From positions 62,001 to 126,000 of the forward strand of contig NZ_PYWL01000002.1 of the NCBI RefSeq assembly GCF_003049525.1: a DNA stretch of 64,000 bases, read 5' to 3'. The DNA comes from Lysinibacillus fusiformis (GTDB lineage: Bacteria; Bacillota; Bacilli; Bacillales_A; Planococcaceae). Numbering within the stretch: position 1 is the first letter of the stretch; every line of letters begins with the position of its first letter. The position numbers and the translations under genes were made by a program. Of the stretch, positions 34,943 to 43,663 are shown piece after piece. Under the pieces are notes generated by a model. The model had not been told where the DNA came from. It worked only from the letters and a program-made list of their open reading frames with translations, and did not search any database.

Positions 34943-35911
34943 TTACAGGAAAAAATCCTTTAAATTTAAAGGCTCTCCAGTTGTGTTAAGTCCAATTAAT
35001 AATTTTAATCGTGCCTTTTGACCATTTATTCCCGTGGCAAATATCGCACCTAAGTCTTCCAGCATTTTACCGCCACCAATATATCCATAGACACCTTCTG
35101 CTATTCCATTAAAGCAGCGGGAAACGAGGACTACAGGAATATTTCGTTGGATCAGACTCTCAATGCCTTTAACAACAGAAGGTGGGACATTTCCTTGACC
35201 TAACCCTTCAAGCACAACCCCCTCATATTTACATGCGAGCACAACATCTAGTAAATCTTCTTCCATACCAGCATAAACTTTTAGCATGGCTACGCGTTTA
35301 GATAAATTATTAATGTCTACGTATTGACGACGAATTGGTGCATGATGGAACAAAATACGTGATTTTGTAATCAGCCCAATTGGTCCATATTGTGGGGATT
35401 GGAAGGTATTGACCGAACTTGTGCTCGTTTTCGTTGTATTGACGGCAAGATGTACCTCATCGTTCATCACAACGAGAACGCCTTTGTCGCGAGCTTCATC
35501 ATCGACCGCTACCCGGATTGCCTCCATTAAATTATAAATACCATCTGCTCCAAGCTCATTGGATGAGCGCATCGCCCCTGTCAATACAATGGGAATGGCT
35601 AAATTTGTAGTCAGTTCTAAGAAATAGGCAGTTTCTTCTAATGTATCTGTACCATGTGTAATGACAACACCATCGATTTGCGTTGCTGTAGTTTGCTCCA
35701 TAATCAAGTTGCGTAATTGAAGCATTTCTTTTGGCGTGATATGTGGAGAAGGTAGGTTAAAAGCTTCTATTTCAATAATGGTTGCTAATGAATTAAGTTT
35801 ATTGCTCTCTTTCATGAGCGGATTTTCTTTATTGGGCATAACTGCTCCTTCAGCACTCATCGCCATGGAGATTGTGCCGCCAGTATGAATTAATAAAATT
35901 GTTTTTTTCAT
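34943..35911 (-). CDS. ansA: L-asparaginase
   Basis: This 322-residue enzyme hydrolyses asparagine to aspartate and ammonia. The first catalytic Thr is in IHTGGTISM, the second in VITHGTDTLEETA, and LTGAMRSSNELGADG is also conserved. There is no signal peptide, so it is cytoplasmic (type I-like, AnsA). AAGGAG lies upstream of ATG 35911. It is transcribed against its neighbours inside the otherwise colinear bdrA-prsW segment. No dedicated regulator (AnsR) gene is present beside it. Confidence 0.9.
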   Translation of the reverse strand: MKKTILLIHTGGTISMAMSAEGAVMPNKENPLMKESNKLNSLATIIEIEAFNLPSPHITPKEMLQLRNLIMEQTTATQIDGVVITHGTDTLEETAYFLELTTNLAIPIVLTGAMRSSNELGADGIYNLMEAIRVAVDDEARDKGVLVVMNDEVHLAVNTTKTSTSSVNTFQSPQYGPIGLITKSRILFHHAPIRRQYVDINNLSKRVAMLKVYAGMEEDLLDVVLACKYEGVVLEGLGQGNVPPSVVKGIESLIQRNIPVVLVSRCFNGIAEGVYGYIGGGKMLEDLGAIFATGINGQKARLKLLIGLNTTGEPLNLKDFFL

Positions 35912-35995
35912 AAAAAATAAAATCTCCTTTTAAAAAGTTTTTTTGTCATTACATGGTATAATAATAGCAGTCTATTGTTGAAAGGAGCCGGCATC

Positions 35996-36670
35996 ATGAT
36001 CATTTTATTATCTGCTGCCATTGCTCCCGGTCTAGCGCTTTTTAGTTATTTCTATTTGCGCAATCAAATGGCTACGGAGCCAAGAAGAACTTTATTACAA
36101 ACATTTTTATACGGTGCATTTTTAACGTTCCCGATTCTGTTTTTACAATATGTACTAACAGAGGAAGGGGTTTTTCGATATTTTTACCTTCAAGACGTTC
36201 TTTTCTCTAGTGTTGTTGAAGAATTTTTTAAATGGTTTGTGCTATTAATTGCCATCTACAATCATGTTGAATTTGATGATCCATATGACGGTATATTGTA
36301 TGGGGCAAGTATATCACTTGGTTTTGCCACAATCGAGAACGTACTTTATTTATTATCCTTTGGCTTGGATACCGCATTTATGCGCGCCTTATTGCCTGTA
36401 TCAAGTCATGCATTATTTGGCGTAGTCATGGGCTACTATTATGGACGTGCTAAGTTTTCAAAGTTTGCCAAGACGAAAGAAATGATTGCTATGGCGCTTT
36501 GTGCACCAGTGGTACTTCACATTCTATACAATACAATATTATCATTTAAAGGTCACTGGATTTATTTAATGATTCCTTTTATGCTGTTTTTATGGTGGTT
36601 TGGCCTACGAAAGGTGAAACTAGCGCATTATCATCTAGTACAACATTTGCATATGCATAAAAAAATTTAA
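35996..36670 (+). CDS. prsW: Intramembrane protease PrsW
   Basis: This 224-residue polytopic membrane protease has six or seven hydrophobic segments and the conserved acidic and His motifs SVVEEFFKWF, DGILYGASISLGFATIEN and SSHALFGVVMGYYYGR. In B. subtilis PrsW performs site-1 cleavage of the anti-sigma factor RsiW and thereby activates SigW. A SigW-type promoter is present in this window upstream of the nfeD-flotillin operon. ATG 35996 has AAAGGAG upstream, preferred over TTG 35975. It is followed by a strong terminator. Confidence 0.9.
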   Translation: MIILLSAAIAPGLALFSYFYLRNQMATEPRRTLLQTFLYGAFLTFPILFLQYVLTEEGVFRYFYLQDVLFSSVVEEFFKWFVLLIAIYNHVEFDDPYDGILYGASISLGFATIENVLYLLSFGLDTAFMRALLPVSSHALFGVVMGYYYGRAKFSKFAKTKEMIAMALCAPVVLHILYNTILSFKGHWIYLMIPFMLFLWWFGLRKVKLAHYHLVQHLHMHKKI

Positions 36671-36711
36671 AGCGTAGAAATCGTCAAGATTTCTACGCTT
36701 TATTCTTTTTT
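36669..36711 (+). terminator. Terminator of prsW
   Basis: AAAGCGTAGAAATC and GATTTCTACGCTTT form a perfect 14-bp stem with a 5-base loop, followed by a T-rich run. Confidence 0.85.
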
Positions 36712-36715
36712 ATCA

Positions 36716-36745
36716 TGTATAAATTGCCTCTTTTGTTTCAAGCTA
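36716..36745 (+). promoter_or_regulatory. SigG-type promoter of sleB-ypeB
   Basis: TGTATA (36716-36721), 17 bp and CAAGCTA (36739-36745) match the forespore sigma-G pattern TGnATA ... CATnnTA with one mismatch. sleB is a SigG gene in B. subtilis. Confidence 0.6.
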
Positions 36746-36766
36746 TAAAAAAAAGGAGTGATAAAA

Positions 36767-37600
36767 GTGCGTTTAGTAAGCATACTTTTTGCTTTGATAT
36801 TAGGAATTAGTATAATTGCGATTCCTCAAAATGAAGTGATTGCCTTTAGTGACCAGCAAATTACTCGTGGTGCCTATGGAGATGATGTCATTGAATTGCA
36901 AGCAAGGCTACAATACTTAGGTTTTTATAAGAGTAAAATTGATGGGAAATTTGGCTATAACACATACTGGGCATTACGTAATTTCCAAGAGAAATATGGT
37001 TTACCAGTAGATGGTATCGCTGGAGCGAAGACCAAAAAAACGATAGCTGGCTATTCTGATTACGATGAAAAATGGGTGAAAGCGCAATTAAATGCCGGTA
37101 ATCAATTTACCTACTATGGTGGCGTTCCTCTTGATCAGCAAGTGAATAAAGGGACTAGTACAGGTAGTGGTGCCGGTAGTGGTGGAGGAAATAGTAGTGG
37201 CACTACTAATAACAATGGAACACAAACTCAAGTTCCTCCTAAATATACAGAGCGTGATTTACAGCTAATGGCGAATGCTGTGTATGGAGAAGCTAGGGGA
37301 GAGCCATATGAGGGACAAGTAGCCGTAGCGGCAGTTATTTTAAACCGTTTAGAAAGTCCCGATTTCCCGAATACGATTTCTGGTATTATATTCCAACCTT
37401 TAGCGTTTACAGCTGTAGCAGATGGACAAATTTGGTTAGAGCCTAATGATAGAGCAAAAGAAGCTGTTATTGATGCAATGAATGGCTGGGATCCATCTGA
37501 AAATGCTTTGTATTACTTCAATCCGAAAACGGCAACAAGTAAATGGATTTGGTCTCGTCCACAAATTAAACAAATTGGAGAGCATATTTTCTGTTCATAG
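36767..37600 (+). CDS. sleB: Spore cortex-lytic enzyme SleB
   Basis: This 277-residue germination enzyme has a signal peptide (about 1-25). A peptidoglycan-binding domain covers about 30-95 (GAYGDDVIELQARLQYLGFY), then a Gly/Ser/Asn-rich linker. The C-terminal Hydrolase_2 domain (about 160-277) has the catalytic VYGEARGEPYEGQVAVAAVI. It is a lytic transglycosylase that degrades muramic-lactam-containing cortex peptidoglycan after germinants are sensed. GTG 36767 has AAGGAG at 8 bases and is preferred over GTG 36758. It forms an operon with ypeB, which stabilises and holds it inactive in the dormant spore. Confidence 0.92.
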   Translation: MRLVSILFALILGISIIAIPQNEVIAFSDQQITRGAYGDDVIELQARLQYLGFYKSKIDGKFGYNTYWALRNFQEKYGLPVDGIAGAKTKKTIAGYSDYDEKWVKAQLNAGNQFTYYGGVPLDQQVNKGTSTGSGAGSGGGNSSGTTNNNGTQTQVPPKYTERDLQLMANAVYGEARGEPYEGQVAVAAVILNRLESPDFPNTISGIIFQPLAFTAVADGQIWLEPNDRAKEAVIDAMNGWDPSENALYYFNPKTATSKWIWSRPQIKQIGEHIFCS

Positions 37601-37615
37601 AAAGGAGGAACATAG

Positions 37616-38899
37616 ATGAAAACTTGGCTCGTGGTCTTAACGATAGCTGTTATCGGGTTAGGGGCATATAGTATAGATTTACATGGTGATAAAGAAGATT
37701 TACAACGTACTGTTCTAGCGCAGTATACCGATAAGCTAACAGATGCATCTGAAAAACTATCTCATCTACAGCGATCAGTCTCACAATCCCTACTGTTTCA
37801 AGATGAGCAAGCCATTCACAGTGAATTAGATTCTGTTTGGCGTTTGAGCTCAGAAGTTCGTTCTTCCATTGCTAATATTCCGATAGGGCAAGAACTATCC
37901 AATGAATGGATGAATTATTTAGGACGACTTGGCGATGAAGCGAAGAGAACTGCAAAAACAGGCGATTATGAAGCTTGGCGTGAAAAAATGCCACAGGTCT
38001 CTACGAATTTACAAGCTCTTTCTGATGATTGGACAGCTGCAACCGTTGATTTTTATAAACATAATGGAAAAATGGATGTTTGGCTGCAGCAAGTCGATAA
38101 TAAAAATCCAAACACGAACTTTGATAAAGTGAAAGACACGTTAAAAGGTTATGGAGAAAAAGATTTCCCGCTGACATTATCTGAGTCAGATTGGCAGAAA
38201 AAAATTGCATTAAAAGCTTTACAGGATGCTGAAATTACAGAAAAAGAAGCGTTGGAAAAAGTGAAGCATTTATTCCCAGTTATTAAAGATGCAACATTTA
38301 CAGTCACAAAAAGTAGTGACACCGCACCATATCCTTTCTATCACATACAATTCCATCAAGGGATTCGTTTAGGGTATGCGGATTTAACGGTAAAAGGAGG
38401 ACATTTACTGTCCTATTTAGTAGAACGCCCTGTTGACGAAGCGAAGCAGTCACAAGAGGAAATTCTCAAAAAAGCCGAAGATTATGTCAAGAAATTAGGC
38501 ATGAACGATTTAGCTTATGTGGAATCGCGTGAAAACCATCAGGCATGGCATGTAACGTTTGCCCGTGTACATCCAGGGGATAACGCATTAATTTATGCTG
38601 ATGGTGTTCAACTTAAATTAGCAAAAGATACAGGTGAGTTGTTAGGGGCAAACGCGATGGAATACATTCAAGAAGAAAATATTAAAAAGCAAACAGCAAA
38701 ACCAATCGATTGGAAAACATTCTTCCAGGATGATATTCAAGTGCAAGAAGTAAAAAATATTTATACAGATAATGGTGAATTTGAACAACGTCTATGCTAT
38801 GAGGTCATTGCCTTGCGTGATGGTAAAACACAAGAAACATTTAGAATCGTCATTGATGCAGAAAATCATAATGTTTTAAAAGTGGAATATTTAACTTAA
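37616..38899 (+). CDS. ypeB: Germination protein YpeB
   Basis: This is a 427-residue spore membrane protein needed for SleB localisation and stability. An N-terminal membrane anchor (about 4-20) is followed by a helical domain (about 25-180) and C-terminal PepSY-like domains (about 195-427; EALEKVKHLFPVIKDATFTV, HNVLKVEYLT at the end). AGGAGG lies upstream of ATG 37616, 15 bases after the sleB stop. It is expressed in the forespore with sleB. Confidence 0.92.
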   Translation: MKTWLVVLTIAVIGLGAYSIDLHGDKEDLQRTVLAQYTDKLTDASEKLSHLQRSVSQSLLFQDEQAIHSELDSVWRLSSEVRSSIANIPIGQELSNEWMNYLGRLGDEAKRTAKTGDYEAWREKMPQVSTNLQALSDDWTAATVDFYKHNGKMDVWLQQVDNKNPNTNFDKVKDTLKGYGEKDFPLTLSESDWQKKIALKALQDAEITEKEALEKVKHLFPVIKDATFTVTKSSDTAPYPFYHIQFHQGIRLGYADLTVKGGHLLSYLVERPVDEAKQSQEEILKKAEDYVKKLGMNDLAYVESRENHQAWHVTFARVHPGDNALIYADGVQLKLAKDTGELLGANAMEYIQEENIKKQTAKPIDWKTFFQDDIQVQEVKNIYTDNGEFEQRLCYEVIALRDGKTQETFRIVIDAENHNVLKVEYLT

Positions 38900-38985
38900 T
38901 AATAAGAAAATACTACCAATTTTTATAGCCAAAATTAATATCTCATGAGATAATTAAACCATATTTATTGTACGGGGAGATGCTC

Positions 38986-39645
38986 ATGGAGATTAAAATT
39001 GGCACACAATTACAACTTGAACCGACTTATACAGAGCGTGTGGAGAAATTCCGCTGTAAAGTTGTAGAGCAACAAGACCATATTCTTTATATTGATTATC
39101 CAATTAATATGGCGACAAAGAAAACAGCATTTTTGATAGATGGCTCAGAATTTAGAGCAACCTTTCGCACTGAGGACAAACAATCATTTGCCTTTAATAC
39201 GGAGGTAATAGGCCGTAAAGCGGGCCATATACCTATGATTATGTTGCATTGCCCAAAGCCAGAGGAATTTATTAAAATTCAACGACGAGAATATGTACGA
39301 GTTGAAACACCCGTGGATGTGGCCGTTCAGTTCAAGGATCACAAATATCAGTTAGTTGCTTCGGATATTAGTGCAGGAGGCTTGGCCCTCATTTTGAAAG
39401 GTGAAGTGGCTTTCAATGATGGGGATGAGGTGAAATTAACGGTTGCCTTACCATTTGCCAATGGGGATGTGAAATACGTGATAACAGAGGCAATTGTCGT
39501 GCGTATTTTTGAAAAAGATTCTAAACGAATTGCAACAATCCAGCTAACGGATTCAGATGATGTTGACCAACAACATATCGTGCGCTTTTGCTTTGAGCGT
39601 CAATTAGGCAATCGTCGTAAAGAATTGAATCCCTTTAATGCTTAA
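38986..39645 (+). CDS. ypfA: PilZ-domain c-di-GMP receptor YpfA
   Basis: This 219-residue protein has an N-terminal YcgR-like domain (about 1-95) and a C-terminal PilZ domain. The c-di-GMP-binding residues are RREYVR (100-105) and DISAGG (127-132), matching RxxxR and (D/N)xSxxG. In B. subtilis the homologue YpfA (MotI) binds MotA and acts as a clutch, slowing flagellar motility when c-di-GMP is high. ATG 38986 has GGGGAG 7 bases upstream. It follows ypeB as in B. subtilis. Confidence 0.88.
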   Translation: MEIKIGTQLQLEPTYTERVEKFRCKVVEQQDHILYIDYPINMATKKTAFLIDGSEFRATFRTEDKQSFAFNTEVIGRKAGHIPMIMLHCPKPEEFIKIQRREYVRVETPVDVAVQFKDHKYQLVASDISAGGLALILKGEVAFNDGDEVKLTVALPFANGDVKYVITEAIVVRIFEKDSKRIATIQLTDSDDVDQQHIVRFCFERQLGNRRKELNPFNA

Positions 39646-39666
39646 TATTTTGCATAGTAATTTTTT

Positions 39667-39695
39667 AAAAGCCCTCTCCTAGCAGAGGGCTTTTT
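39667..39695 (+). terminator. Terminator of ypfA
   Basis: AAAAGCCCTCT and AGAGGGCTTTT form an 11-bp stem with a 6-base loop and a T run. Confidence 0.85.
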
Positions 39696-39741
39696 ATAGG
39701 TTATATGATACAATATGAGGTGACAGAAAGTAGGGAAGAAT

Positions 39742-40416
39742 ATGAAGAAAAACATTCAAATTGCGATAGACGGGCCTGCTGGTGCCGGTAAAAGTACTAT
39801 TGCAAAAATTGTTGCTGAGGCACTTGATTTTACTTACATCGATACAGGTGCAATGTATCGAGCAGTTACGTATAAAGCGATGCAACAAAACATACATTTA
39901 GATGATGAAGCAAAATTAGCTGAAATGTTAGCAGCAAGTACCATTGATTTAAAGCCATCTCCACAGGGACAGCTTGTCTTTTTAGATGGTCACAATGTAT
40001 CAGCTGATATTCGATCAAATGAAGTCACTTCATCAGTTTCTCAAGTAGCTGCCCATGCAAAGGTTCGTGAGTTATTAGTAGCTCAACAACAAAAGCTGGC
40101 AGCAAACGGTGGCGTCGTTATGGATGGCCGCGATATTGCTACACATGTATTGAAAGATGCAGAACTAAAGATTTTTATGTCTGCAACGGTAGAGGAACGC
40201 GCAAGAAGACGATTTATAGATAATCAAAAAAGAGGAATCGACTCTTCACTTGAAAAACTTCAGGAAGAAATTGCATTACGTGATAAAAAAGATAGTGAGC
40301 GTGAAGCATCACCACTTATCCAAGCAGAAGATGCCGTATTTTTAGATACGACAGCGTTGTCTATCGAAGATGCAGCACAAGCTATTTTAAAATTAGCAGA
40401 AGAAAAAATGCTATAA
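39742..40416 (+). CDS. cmk: Cytidylate kinase Cmk
   Basis: This 224-residue enzyme phosphorylates CMP and dCMP to the diphosphates. It has the P-loop IAIDGPAGAGKST, YIDTGAMYRAVT for nucleotide-monophosphate binding, VMDGRDIATHVL and the Arg-rich lid region VEERARRRFIDNQKRG. It is essential for pyrimidine nucleotide and lipid precursor supply. GTAGGGAAG lies upstream of ATG 39742. The next gene is the S1-domain protein, as in Bacillus. Confidence 0.95.
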   Translation: MKKNIQIAIDGPAGAGKSTIAKIVAEALDFTYIDTGAMYRAVTYKAMQQNIHLDDEAKLAEMLAASTIDLKPSPQGQLVFLDGHNVSADIRSNEVTSSVSQVAAHAKVRELLVAQQQKLAANGGVVMDGRDIATHVLKDAELKIFMSATVEERARRRFIDNQKRGIDSSLEKLQEEIALRDKKDSEREASPLIQAEDAVFLDTTALSIEDAAQAILKLAEEKML

Positions 40417-40518
40417 ATCCTAAAATTTCAGACATTTTTCAAATTTAAAGGATTTATTTTTGTCTTTGTCTTCAATATCGAATAAAATAGTAAGGGAAGA
40501 TGCGAAGGAGGGTTACAT

Positions 40519-41655
40519 ATGTCTGAAGAAATGAACTATGCAGAACAAACGTTTAACGAGGGTGATATCGTCAAAGGTATTGCAGAGCAAGTTGATGAAA
40601 AAGCAGTATCTGTATCAATTCCAGGTGCACCATTTGATGGTATTGTCCCAATCAGTGAATTATCAAGCTTGCACATTGAGAAAGCTTCTGATGTCATCTC
40701 TGTTGGGGATGAGTTAGATTTGATGATTACAAAGGTTGAGGAAGAAAATTTTGTCCTATCAAAACGTAAAGTGGATGCTTTAAAAGCATGGGATACACTT
40801 GAGCAACAATTTACCGCAGGAGAAATTTTCGAAGCGGAAGTGAAGGATATTGTTAAAGGTGGTCTTGTCGTAGATTTAGGTGTACGTGGCTTTGTACCAG
40901 CATCGCTTGTAGAAGACTACTTTGTCGATGATTTTGAGGGCTATAAAGGCAAAACATTAAGCTTTAAAATTGTTGAACTTGATAAAGAAAAGAATCGCTT
41001 AATTTTATCTCATCGCGCAGTAGTGGAATCAGAAAAAGCTTCACAAAAGCAAAATGTTATTAATCAAATTAAGGCTGGCGATGTTTTAGATGGTAAAGTA
41101 CAGCGTTTAGCATCGTTTGGAGCATTTATTGACCTTGGTGGTATCGATGGGCTTGTCCACATTTCACAAGTGTCTCATGAGCATGTAAGCGATGTGAGTG
41201 AGGTTTTATCAGAAGGACAAGGTGTAACTGTAAAAGTTCTATCTGTTGATCCAGCAAATGAACGCATTTCATTATCAATCAAAGAAACGATCCCTGGACC
41301 TTGGTCTAATATCGAAGAACGTGCAGCAAAAGGTGCTATTTTAGACGGGAAAGTGAAACGTCTTACATCTTTCGGCGCATTTGTGGAAGTTTTCCCAGGT
41401 GTTGAAGGATTAGTGCACATTTCGCAAATCGCTCACAAACATATCAATACACCACATGAAGCATTAAAAGAAGGACAAGAAGTACAAGTAAAAGTCCTTG
41501 ATGTCAATGCTGAAGACGGCCGATTAGCGCTAAGCATTAAAGAATTACTCGAAAATCCAGAAGCAGAAGAAGTGATTGACTACGAATTACCAGAAGAAAA
41601 CACAGGCTTCTCATTCGGAGACGTTATTGGCGATCAATTAAAAAACTTTAAATAA
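40519..41655 (+). CDS. ypfD: Ribosomal protein S1 homologue (YpfD), four S1 domains
   Basis: This 378-residue RNA-binding protein has four S1 domains at about 14-84, 100-170, 187-256 and 272-342. The last two are near-copies of each other (GDVLDGKVQRLASFGAFIDL and GAILDGKVKRLTSFGAFVEV). Firmicute homologues are shorter than the six-domain proteobacterial S1 and are not essential for translation in B. subtilis. GAAGGAGGG precedes ATG 40519. A strong terminator ends the transcript before a repeat array. Confidence 0.92.
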   Translation: MSEEMNYAEQTFNEGDIVKGIAEQVDEKAVSVSIPGAPFDGIVPISELSSLHIEKASDVISVGDELDLMITKVEEENFVLSKRKVDALKAWDTLEQQFTAGEIFEAEVKDIVKGGLVVDLGVRGFVPASLVEDYFVDDFEGYKGKTLSFKIVELDKEKNRLILSHRAVVESEKASQKQNVINQIKAGDVLDGKVQRLASFGAFIDLGGIDGLVHISQVSHEHVSDVSEVLSEGQGVTVKVLSVDPANERISLSIKETIPGPWSNIEERAAKGAILDGKVKRLTSFGAFVEVFPGVEGLVHISQIAHKHINTPHEALKEGQEVQVKVLDVNAEDGRLALSIKELLENPEAEEVIDYELPEENTGFSFGDVIGDQLKNFK

Positions 41656-41661
41656 GAAGAA

Positions 41662-41693
41662 CGCGAGGATACAAGATTGTATCCTCGCTTTTT
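41662..41693 (+). terminator. Terminator of ypfD
   Basis: GCGAGGATACAA pairs with TTGTATCCTCGC, followed by TTTTTG. Confidence 0.88.
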
Positions 41694-41722
41694 GTTGGAG
41701 TGATGAGATAGGATTTGCAAAG

Positions 41723-42067
41723 TGATAGATAGAATCATTGAAATGGGAGAAAACCTATAAAGGATAGGAGTCAAAAAGTGGCGGATAGAACTGGCAAAAT
41801 GGCGGATACATCTTACAAGATGACGGTGAGGCAGCGAAGTGGGATAAACCTCTAAAAGTGATAGTTAAAAGCATCGAAGACGGAAATCCATAAAGTGACG
41901 GATAAACCTTGCAAAATGACGGATAGAATCCCAAAAGTGACGGATAGACCTCACAAAGTGATGGATAGGAAGTTCGAAATGACGGATACAACTCTCGAAG
42001 TGACGGATACAGCCCGCAATATAACGAAAAAGCCTTCCAATTAATAGAAACCAAAAAGCGACGGATT
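41723..42067. repeat. Degenerate tandem array with 21-bp period, core AARTGACGGATA
   Basis: Cores resembling TGACGGATA begin at 41723, 41758, 41779, 41800, 41821, 41840, 41859, 41878, 41896, 41917, 41938, 41959, 41980, 42001, 42022 and 42059. Steps are exactly 21 bp from 41758 to 41821 and from 41896 to 42022. The 12-base core is conserved while about 9 bases between cores vary. Because 21 is a multiple of three, open frames with a YPSLxxx heptad arise on the minus strand; they have no ribosome binding site and are not annotated as genes. The rest of the 41694-42241 gap holds only the promoter region of der. Confidence 0.85.
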
Positions 42068-42241
42068 TACCCTCAAAAAATCCTCCACCTACGTACTCAA
42101 AATACATCATAAAACCGCGAAAATAAATCGTTTGGATTGGTAAAGCCATACATAGCGTTCTACTTTATGGATATGATATGATATAATGGCATTTTTCGTG
42201 TATAATAGCGAAAGACAAGAAGTTGGAAGGATGAAGTACAG

Positions 42242-43552
42242 ATGACGAAACCAGTAGTAGCCATCGTAGGTCGTCCGAACGTAGGTAAGTCGACGATTTT
42301 TAACCGTATCGTTGGAGAGCGTGTGTCTATTGTGGAAGATATCCCAGGCGTAACACGTGATCGTATTTATAGTTCGGCAGAGTGGTTAACACACGATTTT
42401 AATATTATTGATACAGGTGGGATTGAAATTGGGGACGAGCCGTTTTTAGAGCAAATTCGTCAACAAGCTGAAATCGCCATTGAAGAAGCGGACGTTATTA
42501 TTTTTATGACAAATGGTCGTGAAGGAGTAACGGCAGCCGATGAGCAAGTAGCTAAAATTTTATACAAAACTAAGAAACCCGTTGTACTAGCAGTCAATAA
42601 AATCGATAATCCTGATATGCGTGAAATGATTTATGATTTTTATGCATTGGGCTTCGGTGAGCCTTGGCCAATTTCTGGCTCTCACGGCTTAGGTTTAGGG
42701 GATTTATTAGACGAATGTGCGAAACATTTCCCGAAAGAAGATGAAGAGCAGTACGGAGATGATGTAATTAAATTCTCATTAATCGGTCGTCCGAATGTGG
42801 GGAAATCATCTTTAGTGAATGCTTTCTTAGGTCAAGATCGAGTAATTGTTAGTGATATTGCGGGTACGACACGCGATGCAATTGACACACCTTATGCGTA
42901 TGATGATCAGGAATATGTCATTATTGATACTGCCGGTATGCGTAAAAAAGGGAAAATTTATGAGACGACCGAGAAATATTCTGTTTTGCGTGCGTTACGT
43001 GCGATTGAACGTTCAGACGTTGTGTTAGTGGTTATGAATGCGGAAGAAGGTATTCAGGAGCAAGATAAGAAAATTGCTGGGTATGCACATGAGGCCGGAA
43101 AAGCAGTTGTGATCGTTGTAAATAAATGGGATGCTATCGAGAAAGACGAAAAAACGATGAATGTTTTTACGCAGCAAATTCGTGAGCATTTCCTATTTTT
43201 AGACTATGCACCGATAATTTTCGTTTCGGCTAATACGAAACAGCGTGTTCATCAAATTTTACCGATTATCCAACGTGTTAGTGAGAATCATGCGATGCGT
43301 ATTCAATCTTCTATTTTAAATGAAGTCATAGAAGATTCTGTAGCACGTAATCCTGCGCCAACCGATAAAGGTCGCCGTTTACGTATTTACTACGCTACAC
43401 AGGTTGCAATTAAACCACCAACGTTTGTGGTATTTGTGAATGAACCTGAGCTTATGCACTTCTCTTATGAACGTTTCTTAGAAAATCGTATTCGTGAAAC
43501 ATTCGACTTTGAAGGAACGCCGATTCGTTTAATTACACGTGCTCGTGCTTAA
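42242..43552 (+). CDS. der: Ribosome biogenesis GTPase Der (EngA)
   Basis: This is a 436-residue protein with two tandem G domains. The first has [13 protein letters not shown] and NKID; the second has [19 protein letters not shown] and NKWD. A C-terminal KH-like domain (about 350-436) follows. Der is essential for 50S subunit maturation. TTGGAAGGATG lies upstream of ATG 42242, and two TATAAT boxes at 42182 and 42201 may serve as its promoter. A terminator follows the stop. Confidence 0.96.
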   Translation: MTKPVVAIVGRPNVGKSTIFNRIVGERVSIVEDIPGVTRDRIYSSAEWLTHDFNIIDTGGIEIGDEPFLEQIRQQAEIAIEEADVIIFMTNGREGVTAADEQVAKILYKTKKPVVLAVNKIDNPDMREMIYDFYALGFGEPWPISGSHGLGLGDLLDECAKHFPKEDEEQYGDDVIKFSLIGRPNVGKSSLVNAFLGQDRVIVSDIAGTTRDAIDTPYAYDDQEYVIIDTAGMRKKGKIYETTEKYSVLRALRAIERSDVVLVVMNAEEGIQEQDKKIAGYAHEAGKAVVIVVNKWDAIEKDEKTMNVFTQQIREHFLFLDYAPIIFVSANTKQRVHQILPIIQRVSENHAMRIQSSILNEVIEDSVARNPAPTDKGRRLRIYYATQVAIKPPTFVVFVNEPELMHFSYERFLENRIRETFDFEGTPIRLITRARA

Positions 43553-43575
43553 AGTTATCGTCATACACATACAAT

Positions 43576-43614
43576 ACGCCAACCCGACACAATTGTTGGG
43601 TGGCGTCTTTTTAC
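43576..43614 (+). terminator. Terminator of der
   Basis: ACGCC pairs with GGCGT, with further CCC/GGG and ACA/TGT pairs inside an imperfect stem, followed by TCTTTTT. Confidence 0.75.
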
Positions 43615-43663
43615 AAGAAAATAAAGTAGTGTAGACAACCCACAATAAGGGAGGATTTTTTTT

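Noticed and set aside
41723..42067. CRISPR array
   Set aside because: The repeat words are about 12 bases and the variable parts about 9 bases, far too short, and the units are degenerate with no cas genes near.
41755..42149. Minus-strand open frames with a YPSLxxx heptad repeat
   Set aside because: They arise because the 21-bp DNA repeat is a multiple of three. They have no ribosome binding site, and equally good frames occur in two phases.
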